Source: Actinoplanes sp. KI2 (GTDB lineage Bacteria; Actinomycetota; Actinomycetes; Mycobacteriales; Micromonosporaceae). From it: a stretch of DNA of 64,000 bases. The notes beneath the pieces were generated by a model. It worked only from the letters and a program-made list of their open reading frames with translations, searched no databases and was not told the DNA's origin. The translations under genes were made by a program, and so were the position numbers. Of this stretch, positions 31,476 through 39,027 are shown one piece after another (position 1 is the first letter of the stretch; the number at the start of each line of letters is the position of its first letter). The DNA is taken from contig NZ_JAOSZE010000023.1 of NCBI RefSeq assembly GCF_025630775.1, forward strand, positions 62,001 to 126,000. Direction: 5' to 3'.

Positions 31476-32230
31476 GATGGTCCGCTCACGATCGCCCGGA
31501 TCGCCGGCAGGTCGTCCACGAGCGCCTGGATCGGGGTGCGGTAGGCGAGACCACTGATGCTGATCGCCCCGCTCGGCACGCTCGGCGAGGTCAGATACGC
31601 CGGCACGGCCAGGCAGGCGACGCCCGGCTCGTTCTCCTGGTCGTCGACACCGTAACCGCGCTCGCGAGTGCGAACCAGCTCCGCGAACAGCCGCTCGGCG
31701 GTCCCGATCGACCGCTCGGTCGGCGTCGCGAGCGGTTCGTCGCCGATCCAGTCGCGTACCCCCTGCTCGGTGTGCAGAACGCCGGAAAGCAGCAGCTTGC
31801 CGACCGCGGTGGTGTGCGCCGGGTTGCGCCCGCCGACGACCGAGGTCAGCTTGACCGCGCCCGACGGCGGGTCGAGTTTCGAGCGGTAGACCACCCACCG
31901 GCCGTCCAGCGTCGCGTAGTGCACGGTCTCGCCGTATCGCTCGCAGAGCCGCCGCAGGACCGGGAGCACGCGGACGTGATCGGGCCGGGCCTCGTGATGG
32001 GCGAACGCCAGCCGCAGGAACTCGTCGCCGAGCACGTACCGGCCGTGCCCGTCCTGGGCCGCGAACCCGGCCCGGCGCAGCGCGGCGAGCGCACGGTGCA
32101 CGGTCGGCTTGGGACTCGCCATGGCCCGGGCCATGTCCTCGAGACCGATCCCGTCGGGATGCCGGGCCAGCTCGGCCAGCACGGCGAGCACCCGGTCGGC
32201 CCCGACGAGCCGCTCGGACAGGTCGGTCAT
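31472..32230 (-). CDS. IclR-family regulator of the sugar-acid cluster
   Basis: A 252-residue protein. The N-terminal winged helix (VGADRVLAVLAELARHPDGIGLEDMARAMASPKPTVHRALAALRRAGFAAQDGHGRYVLGDEFLRLA) is followed by the IclR effector domain (YGETVHYATLDGRWVVYRSKLDPP...HTTAVGKLLLS...RERGYGVDDQENEPGVACLAVPAY). ATG 32228-32230 is preferred. It is the first gene of the minus-strand catabolic operon and lies 53 bases from the divergent dehydratase, so it most likely controls both directions in response to a pathway intermediate. Confidence 0.9.
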   Translation of the reverse strand: MTDLSERLVGADRVLAVLAELARHPDGIGLEDMARAMASPKPTVHRALAALRRAGFAAQDGHGRYVLGDEFLRLAFAHHEARPDHVRVLPVLRRLCERYGETVHYATLDGRWVVYRSKLDPPSGAVKLTSVVGGRNPAHTTAVGKLLLSGVLHTEQGVRDWIGDEPLATPTERSIGTAERLFAELVRTRERGYGVDDQENEPGVACLAVPAYLTSPSVPSGAISISGLAYRTPIQALVDDLPAIRAIVSGPS

Positions 32231-32283
32231 GTTCCGGATGTTAGACCGTTGTTCCGCCAAGTTGAAAGGTTTACGGTGACGAA
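32231..32283. promoter_or_regulatory. divergent control region of the sugar-acid cluster
   Basis: These 53 bases separate iclR and the dehydratase gene. They contain two direct GTTCCG copies (32231-32236 and 32251-32256) and an AT-rich TTGAAAGGTTTACGG just before the dehydratase start. They must hold both promoters and the presumed IclR operator; no clear palindrome stands out. Confidence 0.5.
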
Positions 32284-33993
32284 ATGCGGCGTAGCGCGGA
32301 GTGGTACGGCGGCGACGATCGGAACAGCTATATCCACCGGGCCTGGATGCGCCGTGGCCTGCCGGCCGACGCGTTCGACGGCCGGCCGCACATCGCGATG
32401 GCCAACACGGCCTCCGACCTGACCCCGTGCAACGCGCACCTCGACGAGGTCTCCCGCAGCGTCGCCGACGGCATCCATCAGGCCGGCGGCATCGCGCTCA
32501 ACCTGCCGGTCGTGTCGCTCGGCGAGACGCAGGTCCGGCCGACCGCGATGCTGTGGCGCAACATGGCCGCGATGGCCATCGAGGAGATGCTGCGGGCGAA
32601 TCCGATCGACGGCGTGGTGCTGCTCGGCGGCTGCGACAAGACGATCCCGGCGCTGCTGATGGCCGCGGCCTCGGTCGACATCCCGGCGGTTGTGGTGCCC
32701 GGCGGGCCGATGCTGACCGGCACCTTCCGCGGCGTGCCGCTCGGCTGCGGCACCGGCGTCTGGCAGCTCTCCGAGGAGGTACGCGCCGGCACGATGAGCG
32801 CGGCCGAGTTCCAGCGCTCCGAGTCCTCGATGATCCGCAGCCGGGGGCACTGCAACACGATGGGCACCGCCTCGACGATGGGGTTGCTCGCCGAGGCGCT
32901 CGGCATGACGCTGCCGGGGATCGCCGGCACGCCCGCGCCGGACAGCCGCCTGCTGGAGGCCGCGCACGCGACCGGCGTGCTGGCCGTCGACCTCGTCGAC
33001 CGGGAGCGCCGGCCCAGCGCCGTGATGACCCGGGAGTCTTTCCGCAACGCGATCGTCGCGCTCGCCGCGCTCGGCGGGTCGACCAACGCGGTGGTGCACC
33101 TGCTCGCGATCGCCGGCCGGTTGGGCGTCGCGCTGTCGCTGGACGACTTCGACCGGATCGGATCGGGGGTGCCGCTGCTGGTCGACCTGCAGCCGGCCGG
33201 CCGCTTCCTGATGGACGACCTGTATCGGGCCGGTGGGCTGCACGCGGTGCTGCGCGAGGTGCGCGACCTGCTCGATCCGGACGCGATCACGGTCACCGGC
33301 CGGCCGCTGGTGTCCTATCTGGACGACGCGCCCGTCTACGACCGGGAAGTGATTCGCGCCCGGGAGACGCCGCTGCAGCCCGAGGCGGGCATCGCCGTCC
33401 TCTACGGCAACCTCGCGCCGGACGGCGCGGTCATCAAGCCGGCCGCGGCGACCCCGGCGCTCCTGTCGCATCGCGGACCGGCGGTCGTCTTCGACTCGAT
33501 CGAGGATTTCCACGCCCGGATCGACGACCCCGCCCTCCCGGTCACCCCCGACTCCGTGCTGGTGCTGCGCGGCTGCGGCCCGAAGGGCTACCCGGGCATG
33601 CCCGAGGTGTCGAACATGCCCCTGCCGGCGAAGCTGCTGGCCGAAGGCGTCCGCGACATGGTGCGGGTCTGCGACGGGCGGATGAGCGGCACGGCGTACG
33701 GAACGGTGGTTTTGCATGTCGCCCCGGAGGCCGCCGCCGGCGGTCCGCTCGCGAAGGTGCGCACCGGCGACATCATCGTGCTGGACGTCGCGAAGCGGCG
33801 GCTCGCCGTCGAGATCCCGGACGACGAGCTCGCCGCCCGGGTGCCCTCGCCGGAGGCGGCCGCCGCCTACGCGGCACCCCGGCGCGGCTGGGAGAAGCTG
33901 TACGTGGACACGGTCGGACAGGCCGACACCGGCGCCGACCAAGACTTCCTCCTCGGCTCGAGCGGCTGGCACGTCTCCCGGGAATCGCACTGA
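32284..33993 (+). CDS. IlvD/EDD-family sugar-acid dehydratase
   Basis: A 569-residue Fe-S dehydratase. The three cluster cysteines are C49 (TPCNAH), C117 (GGCDKT) and C190 (GHCNTMGT). Their spacings of 68 and 73 residues are, as I recall, those of the [2Fe-2S] pentonate dehydratases for L-arabinonate and D-xylonate. RMSGTAYGTVVLH supplies the catalytic Ser region. It removes water from an aldonic acid to give a 2-keto-3-deoxy acid. Genomic context (lactonase, FAH hydrolase, dehydrogenases) rules out branched-chain amino-acid synthesis as its likely role. Translation is coupled to the following SDR by a one-base TGATG overlap. Confidence 0.9.
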   Translation: MRRSAEWYGGDDRNSYIHRAWMRRGLPADAFDGRPHIAMANTASDLTPCNAHLDEVSRSVADGIHQAGGIALNLPVVSLGETQVRPTAMLWRNMAAMAIEEMLRANPIDGVVLLGGCDKTIPALLMAAASVDIPAVVVPGGPMLTGTFRGVPLGCGTGVWQLSEEVRAGTMSAAEFQRSESSMIRSRGHCNTMGTASTMGLLAEALGMTLPGIAGTPAPDSRLLEAAHATGVLAVDLVDRERRPSAVMTRESFRNAIVALAALGGSTNAVVHLLAIAGRLGVALSLDDFDRIGSGVPLLVDLQPAGRFLMDDLYRAGGLHAVLREVRDLLDPDAITVTGRPLVSYLDDAPVYDREVIRARETPLQPEAGIAVLYGNLAPDGAVIKPAAATPALLSHRGPAVVFDSIEDFHARIDDPALPVTPDSVLVLRGCGPKGYPGMPEVSNMPLPAKLLAEGVRDMVRVCDGRMSGTAYGTVVLHVAPEAAAGGPLAKVRTGDIIVLDVAKRRLAVEIPDDELAARVPSPEAAAAYAAPRRGWEKLYVDTVGQADTGADQDFLLGSSGWHVSRESH

Positions 33994-34670
33994 TGGCCCG
34001 CACCGCGGTGGTCACCGGCGGGATGAGCGGAATCGGCGCGGCCGCGGCGCAACGGCTGCGCGCCGACGGCGTCACGGTGCTCACCCTCGACATCTCGCCC
34101 GACGCCGACCTGGTCGCCGACGTGACCGATCCCGATCGGATGCGGTCGGCGGCCGCGGCGGCCGGCGCGGTGGACATCCTGGTCAACTCGGCCGGGATCG
34201 TCGGCCCGAACGCCCCGTTGTGGAAGATTGCGATCGACGAGTGGGAACGCGTCTTCGCGGTCAACGTGCGCGGCACGCTCGTCGCCTGCCAAGCCTTCGT
34301 CCCCGGCATGATCGATCGTGGCTGGGGCCGGATCGTCAACCTGGCGAGCATGGCCGGCAAGGACGGCAATCCCAACATGTCGCCCTACTCGGCCTCGAAG
34401 GCCGCGGTCATCGCGCTCACCAAATCGCTCGGAAAGGAGCTCGCGACCACCGGAGTGCTGGCCAACGCGGTCGCCCCGGCGGTCATCGAGACCCCGATGA
34501 ACGCCGACACCAGCCCGGAAGCGCTCGCCCACATGACCGGCCTGATACCGATGCGGCGGGTCGGGCGGGCCGACGAGGTGGCCGAACTGATCGCCTGGCT
34601 GTGCTCGGAAAAGGTCAGTTTCTCCACCGGCGCGGTTTACGACATCAGCGGCGGCCGGGCCACCTACTGA
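33993..34670 (+). CDS. SDR-family dehydrogenase coupled to the dehydratase
   Basis: A 225-residue SDR. The cofactor motif is VVTGGMSGIGAAAAQRL with an acidic DIS after strand 2 (NAD preference), then NSAGIVGPNAPLWKIAIDEWERVF, the catalytic NLASMAGKDGNPNMSPYSASKAAV, and a C-terminal SGGRATY. Because it is coupled to the dehydratase, a role as 2-keto-3-deoxy-acid dehydrogenase feeding the FAH hydrolase is the simplest reading. Alternatively it is the first-step sugar dehydrogenase and the minus-strand SDR takes the later step. Confidence 0.9.
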   Translation: MARTAVVTGGMSGIGAAAAQRLRADGVTVLTLDISPDADLVADVTDPDRMRSAAAAAGAVDILVNSAGIVGPNAPLWKIAIDEWERVFAVNVRGTLVACQAFVPGMIDRGWGRIVNLASMAGKDGNPNMSPYSASKAAVIALTKSLGKELATTGVLANAVAPAVIETPMNADTSPEALAHMTGLIPMRRVGRADEVAELIAWLCSEKVSFSTGAVYDISGGRATY

Positions 34671-34717
34671 CCGTTCGCCCTGGCTGAGCGCTTTGGATCG
34701 GCCGGTAGCATGGCCGG

Positions 34718-36478
34718 GTGCTAACCCCCGGAGTCGTGCTCAGCGACCGTTACAGGCTCACCGAACGGATCGCCGCCGGCGGCATGGGCGAGGTCTGGCG
34801 CGGCGACGACCTCCTGCTGCGCCGCCCCGTCGCGATCAAGGTGCTGCTGCCGACGCTGACCGCCGACGCCGAGTTCATCGCCCGCTTCCGCCGCGAGGCG
34901 CGCGTGCTGGCCGCCGTGCGCCACCCCGGGATCGTCCAGGTCTACGACTACGGCGAGAACGCGACGGCCGGCGGCCGCCGGCTCGACTACCTGGTCATGG
35001 AATTCATCGACGGCACCCCGCTGTCCAAGCGGATCGACGCGGCCGGCCGGCTCTCCGCCGCCGAGACCATGACCATGGTCGCCCAGGTCGCCGACGCCCT
35101 TCAGGTGGCGCACGACGCGGGCATCGTGCACCGCGACGTCAAACCCTCGAATCTGCTCGTACGCCCCGGCGGAGCGCTCGTCCTGGTCGACTTCGGCGTC
35201 GCCCGATCGACCGCGATGGAGGGCCTGACCGGCACCAACGTCGTCCTCGGCTCGGCGCACTACATGGCGCCCGAGCAGGCCGAGGGCAAGCCGGTCACGG
35301 CCGCGACCGATGTGTACGCGCTGGGCGCGGTCGCCTACTGCTGCCTCACCGGCCGGCCGCCGTTCGTCGGCGAGAACCCGCTGCAGGTGCTCACCCAGCT
35401 GGTGATGAGTGAGCCGCCGGCCCTCCCGGCCGACGTTCCGCCGCAGGCCGCGGCCGTGGTGATGCGAGCGCTCGCGAAGGATCCGGCACGGCGCTTCCCG
35501 AGCGCGTCCGCTCTCGCCGGGGCCGCTCGCGGCGGGTCCCAGGTGCCGTCCTCCGGGCCGCAGGGGGCGCCCGGCTCCCCGGCCCGGCCGGGAACGGGTT
35601 TCGCCGCGGCCCGCCCCGGCTCGGGGTTCGCCGCGCCGGTCGCGTCCGCGGGCCGGCCGGCCTCCGGGTTTGCCGCCGCCGCCGTGCCGGTGCCCGCTTC
35701 GGCGCCGGCCTCCGGGTTTGCCGCCGCTGCCGTGCCGGTGCCCGCTTCGCCGCCGGTCCGTCCGATCGGCGCCACCCCGCCCGGCGGCTTCCGGCCGTCC
35801 GAGTTTCCGTCGTCCGGCCGCGGCCACCGCCGCCGGAATGCCATCGTCGCCGGCGTCGTCGCGGCGGTCGTGGTGGCCGCGATCGGTATCGGCACCGCGA
35901 TCGCGCTGGGCCCCGGCGCGGGCCAGGCCGAGACCGGTACGGGCTCCGACCTCGGCGTCGCCGGCCCGGGCGGCAACGCCGCCGGGGGCACGAAGGGCAA
36001 TCCCGCCGGCGCCGCGCCGACCCGGAAGAGCCCTCGTCCGCACCCGAGCGCGACCGTCACCGCGACCGTCCCGGTGCTCACCGATCCGTCCACCGACCCG
36101 ACCGGCGATCCGAGCGACACCCCCTCCTCGGCCCCCGCCACGAACAAGTACACGCCGAAGGAGCTCTGTGGCGGCGACTTCGCGGTGATCGATCAGCACG
36201 CCCTCAGGGGAGCGGACGGCACCCTGCTCGGCCGGGTCTACCTGCTCTTCAACTCCTCGACCGGTAAGAACTGCACGGTCACGCTCAAGGCGACCGACCT
36301 GGACACGGCCACCCCCGCCTCGGCGTACCTCGAGGTGCAGGGGTCCCCCCGGGTCACCGACAGCGGCAGTGTCCCGTCCTACGCCGGGCCGGTGCGCGCC
36401 AAGGCCGACGGCATCTGCGTGAAGTGGGGCGGATCGATCCAGGACGCCACCTACGACAGCCCGTTCGAGCATTGCTGA
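34718..36478 (+). CDS. transmembrane Ser/Thr protein kinase (PknB type)
   Basis: A 586-residue receptor-like kinase. The kinase domain (about 10-270) is complete: IAAGGMGEVWRGDD glycine loop, AIKV lysine, VHRDVKPSNLL catalytic loop, VDFGVAR and GSAHYMAPEQ. A linker with GFAA repeats follows (270-370), including a 48-bp tandem duplication. One transmembrane helix is at about 378-398 (NAIVAGVVAAVVVAAIGIGTAIAL). The extracellular tail is Thr/Pro-rich, then a roughly 110-residue domain with four cysteines (LCGGDF...GKNCTVTLKAT...DGICVKWGG...FEHC); it is not a PASTA domain. GTG 34718 is the start. The signal and substrates are unknown. Confidence 0.9.
   Translation: MLTPGVVLSDRYRLTERIAAGGMGEVWRGDDLLLRRPVAIKVLLPTLTADAEFIARFRREARVLAAVRHPGIVQVYDYGENATAGGRRLDYLVMEFIDGTPLSKRIDAAGRLSAAETMTMVAQVADALQVAHDAGIVHRDVKPSNLLVRPGGALVLVDFGVARSTAMEGLTGTNVVLGSAHYMAPEQAEGKPVTAATDVYALGAVAYCCLTGRPPFVGENPLQVLTQLVMSEPPALPADVPPQAAAVVMRALAKDPARRFPSASALAGAARGGSQVPSSGPQGAPGSPARPGTGFAAARPGSGFAAPVASAGRPASGFAAAAVPVPASAPASGFAAAAVPVPASPPVRPIGATPPGGFRPSEFPSSGRGHRRRNAIVAGVVAAVVVAAIGIGTAIALGPGAGQAETGTGSDLGVAGPGGNAAGGTKGNPAGAAPTRKSPRPHPSATVTATVPVLTDPSTDPTGDPSDTPSSAPATNKYTPKELCGGDFAVIDQHALRGADGTLLGRVYLLFNSSTGKNCTVTLKATDLDTATPASAYLEVQGSPRVTDSGSVPSYAGPVRAKADGICVKWGGSIQDATYDSPFEHC
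35656..35751. repeat. 48-bp tandem duplication in the kinase linker
   Basis: Units 35656-35703 and 35704-35751 encode PASGFAAAAVPVPAS(A/P). They differ by a silent change and at the last codon, so this is a recent in-frame duplication of a disordered linker segment. Confidence 0.8.
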
Positions 36479-36480
36479 CC

Positions 36481-36504
36481 GGGACCGAGCCGCCGGCTGG
36501 TCCC
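36481..36504. terminator. hairpin between convergent kinase and XRE genes
   Basis: GGGACC (36481-36486) pairs with GGTCCC (36499-36504), with an inner AGCC/GGCT stem and one bulged G. It lies two bases past the kinase stop, with no T-run. It probably terminates the kinase transcript and perhaps the opposing one. Confidence 0.5.
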
Positions 36505-36552
36505 TCGGGACGCGCGACGGCCGGCCGGCGCGCGGTTCCGGCTGCGATCCGC

Positions 36553-37410
36553 TCAGCCCGGCACATCGAGGCGCTGGGTGCCGATCACCGCGAGCAGGCG
36601 GAGCGCCTCCGCGGACGGTGAGCCGGGCGTGGCCGTGTAGATGACCAGGCGCTGGTCGCGGTCGGCGATGTCGAGCACATCGCAGTTCACCGTGACCGGA
36701 CCGACCTGCGGGTGCTGGAAGGTCTTGACCCGGGTCGGCTGGTCGGCCACGTCGTGCGACGCCCACAGCGATCGGAACTGCGCACTTCCGGCCAGCAGAT
36801 CGCTGATCAGCCCGGCGAGCTCGGGGTCGCCGGGGTAGCGGGCGGCGGCGGCCCGCAGCCGCTGCGCCGAGTTGCGGGCGAACTCGTCGGCGTCGGACAC
36901 CCCGTACAGGCGCAAGCCGGCCTGCTGCGGACCGAGGAAGACCCGCCGGACCAGGTTCCGATCGCGCCGGGGCACCGCGGAGAAGTCCTCCATCAGCGCG
37001 GCGGCCAGATCGTTCCAGGCGATCACCTCGAACGCCGCCGAGATGACCGTGGCCGCGGCCTGGGGGAGCCGGCCGATCAGGTCGACGATGCTCGGCCGCA
37101 CCTCCCGGGACGGCCCCACCGGCGGCGCGGGCTGCTCCCCGGCGAGGTGATGCAGGTGGCGGCGCTCGGCGTCGGTCAGCCGCAGTGCGCGGCTCAGCCC
37201 GCCCAGCACCTCGCGCGACGGCCGCGGCGCGCGGCCCTGCTCGAGCCGGGCGTAGTACTCGGTCGAGATGAACGCCAGCCGGGCGACCTCCTCGCGGCGC
37301 AGCCCCGGCGTGCGGCGGCGGCTCCCGGCCGGCAGCCCCACGTCGGCCGGGCCGATCCGCTCGCGGCGGCTGCGCAGGAAGTCGGCCAGCTCTTGTCGGT
37401 CCACGTCCAC
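36553..37410 (-). CDS. XRE-type regulator with MmyB-like ligand domain
   Basis: A 285-residue protein. The N-terminal helix-turn-helix is LADFLRSRRERIGPADVGLPAGSRRRTPGLRREEVARLAFISTEYYARLEQGR, the standard opening of the actinomycete MmyB-like group. The C-terminal ligand domain includes ISAAFEVIAWNDLAAALMEDF, NLVRRVFL, RFRSLWASHDV-type and TFQHPQVGPVTVNCDVLDIADRDQRLVIYTATPGSPSAEALRLLAVIG. Such proteins often control a neighbouring oxidoreductase; the divergent SDR at 37490 (79 bases away) is the obvious candidate. Fragments of two related genes survive elsewhere in the window. Confidence 0.9.
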   Translation of the reverse strand: MDVDRQELADFLRSRRERIGPADVGLPAGSRRRTPGLRREEVARLAFISTEYYARLEQGRAPRPSREVLGGLSRALRLTDAERRHLHHLAGEQPAPPVGPSREVRPSIVDLIGRLPQAAATVISAAFEVIAWNDLAAALMEDFSAVPRRDRNLVRRVFLGPQQAGLRLYGVSDADEFARNSAQRLRAAAARYPGDPELAGLISDLLAGSAQFRSLWASHDVADQPTRVKTFQHPQVGPVTVNCDVLDIADRDQRLVIYTATPGSPSAEALRLLAVIGTQRLDVPG

Positions 37411-37489
37411 AGTCTCCGCCGCGCCGCCGGCCGCAGCCAGGTACCGGTGATGCCTGGCTGAGCGTTGTCGATCGCATCAGGATGGCTCC

Positions 37490-38242
37490 ATGACACTCCT
37501 GCTCGAGGACAAGGTTGCCTTCGTGAGCGGCGCGGGGCGGGGCATCGGCGCCGCGGCGGCGCGCCTCTTCGCCCGGGAGGGCGCGCGCGTGCTGTTGGCG
37601 GCGCGCACGGAGGAGCAGCTGAGGGCGGTGACCGAGGACATCCGTACGCACGGAGGCGAAGCCGATTTTGTGATTTGTGACCTGGCTGATGCGGCGAGCG
37701 TCCGGGCCGCGGTCGACCGTGTCGTGTCGGTTTACGGCCGGCTGGACGTCGCCTTCAACAACGGCGCCACCATCACCCCGCCCGGCGAGTCGACCGAGCG
37801 CGATTTCGATCGGTTGTACCAGGTGAACCTGCGCGGCGTATGGCTGGCGATGAGAGCCCAGATCGCGGCGATCCGAGCCACCGCGGGTCGCGGCGCGATC
37901 GTCAACAACTCCAGCATCGGCAGCCTGCGCGGCAACCCCGCGCTGCCCGCCTACGGCGCGATGAAGCGGGCGGTCAACAGCCTGACCGAGTCGGCGGCGA
38001 TCAGCTACGGTCCCGAGAACATCCGGATCAACGCGATCGCACCCGGCAACACCCGTACGGAAATGATCGAAACCTGGGAGTCGACCTCGCCCGGCCTGGT
38101 CGAGCGGCTGATCGCGAACTGCCCGCTGCGGCGGCAGGCGGCCCCGGAGGAGATCGCCGAGGCGGCCGCGTGGCTGCTGAGCGACCGCTCCTCGTTCGTG
38201 ACCGGCACGGTCCTACGAGTTGACGGCGGCGCGGGCTCCTAG
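37490..38242 (+). CDS. SDR-family oxidoreductase
   Basis: A 250-residue SDR. The cofactor motif is VSGAGRGIGAAAARLFA, with LAARTEEQL (Arg after strand 2, so NADP is likely). NNGATI replaces the usual NNAG. The catalytic residues are in NNSSIGSLRGNPALPAYGAMKRAVNSL, and the C-terminus is GTVLRVDGGAGS. It is divergent from the MmyB-like regulator, which probably controls it. Its 3' end overlaps the convergent DUF998 gene by 30 bases. Substrate unknown. Confidence 0.9.
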   Translation: MTLLLEDKVAFVSGAGRGIGAAAARLFAREGARVLLAARTEEQLRAVTEDIRTHGGEADFVICDLADAASVRAAVDRVVSVYGRLDVAFNNGATITPPGESTERDFDRLYQVNLRGVWLAMRAQIAAIRATAGRGAIVNNSSIGSLRGNPALPAYGAMKRAVNSLTESAAISYGPENIRINAIAPGNTRTEMIETWESTSPGLVERLIANCPLRRQAAPEEIAEAAAWLLSDRSSFVTGTVLRVDGGAGS

Positions 38243-38905
38243 CGTTCTGGCTGCGGGCCGGCGGGCGATCCGCCAGGCGAGGGCACCGATCGCGATCGAT
38301 CCGAAACCGGCCAGCAGGCGCTCGACCAGCCCGCCCAGGCCGGCGGACTCGGCCAGGGCGAGGGCGACCAGGAGCACCGCGAAGATGATGCCCACGCAGC
38401 GCGCCGGCCAGGCCCAGCCCGGCCACCCCGGCGTGCGCCTCATCGCCGACGCCAGCACGAACGCGGCCGCGACGAACAGCAGGATGCCGAGCGTGCTGAG
38501 GAGGTTGTCGAGCTTTCCGCCGAGGTTGGCGGTCTGATCGGAACCGGTGCAGCCGGTGTCCGCCAGCCGGCAGTTCTCGCGCTCGAACGGGCTGAACAGG
38601 TCGCCGACGCCGTAGATGGACAGGGCGAGCAGGACCGCCCCGACGGTCGCCCGGCGGCCGCCCCCGCGGAGGGCCGGCCGCACCGCCAGCAGAGCGAACA
38701 GGACGGTCGCGAGTCCGCACAGGGTCAGCACGACGACCAGGAACCAGCCGTCGGGCGCGGTCTGCGCGTACATGTCGCTGATGCTGTGCTTGAGCGAGTC
38801 GTAGTCGCTGCCCTGCCAGGCGGGCGCGATCAGCCAGCTCACGACGAACACCACCTGGGCGGCGAACCCGACCCAACCCCACGTGCGCACGCTGTCCCCG
38901 TCCAT
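38213..38905 (-). CDS. DUF998-family membrane protein
   Basis: A 230-residue integral membrane protein with about six hydrophobic segments (WVGFAAQVVFVVSWLIA, GWFLVVVLTLCGLATVLFALLAV, TVGAVLLALSIYGVGDLF, LLSTLGILLFVAAAFVLASAM, CVGIIFAVLLVALALA and LLAGFGSIAIGALAWRIA). The loop SDYDSLKHSISDMYA is typical of DUF998. ATG 38903-38905 is the likely start; the frame upstream runs through the operator region of the next gene. Function unknown. It is divergent from the monooxygenase-tetR operon. Confidence 0.82.
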   Translation of the reverse strand: MDGDSVRTWGWVGFAAQVVFVVSWLIAPAWQGSDYDSLKHSISDMYAQTAPDGWFLVVVLTLCGLATVLFALLAVRPALRGGGRRATVGAVLLALSIYGVGDLFSPFERENCRLADTGCTGSDQTANLGGKLDNLLSTLGILLFVAAAFVLASAMRRTPGWPGWAWPARCVGIIFAVLLVALALAESAGLGGLVERLLAGFGSIAIGALAWRIARRPAARTLGARAAVNS

Positions 38906-38949
38906 CGCCGCATCGTATTCGTCCGAACATTTGTGCGCTGCCCCTCGCT

Positions 38950-39012
38950 TGCCAACAAGTGTTTGCCAACGAGCGTTGGCATAGACTACTCTCGTGCCAA
39001 CAGTTGTTGGCA
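38950..39012. promoter_or_regulatory. three-copy TetR-type operator upstream of the monooxygenase gene
   Basis: Two perfect 18-bp dyads, TGCCAACG-AG-CGTTGGCA (38964-38981) and TGCCAACA-GT-TGTTGGCA (38995-39012), plus an imperfect copy (38950-38967) overlapping the first. The centres are 14 and 31 bases apart. A TAGACT -10-like hexamer lies between the two perfect dyads (38983-38988), and the last dyad ends 15 bases before the ATG. The TetR encoded by the second gene of the operon (40173) is the natural ligand of these sites. Confidence 0.85.
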
Positions 39013-39027
39013 TTCGGAGGAGCAGCC

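Noticed and set aside
32301..34670. Fusion of the downstream SDR to a long upstream frame
   Set aside because: The upstream part is out of frame within the dehydratase gene and is arginine noise. The SDR starts at ATG 33993 by a one-base overlap.
34721..37651. 976-codon open frame on the minus strand across the kinase and XRE genes
   Set aside because: It runs antisense to the kinase and out of frame with the XRE gene. Long stop-free antisense frames are expected at this GC content, and no motif is present.
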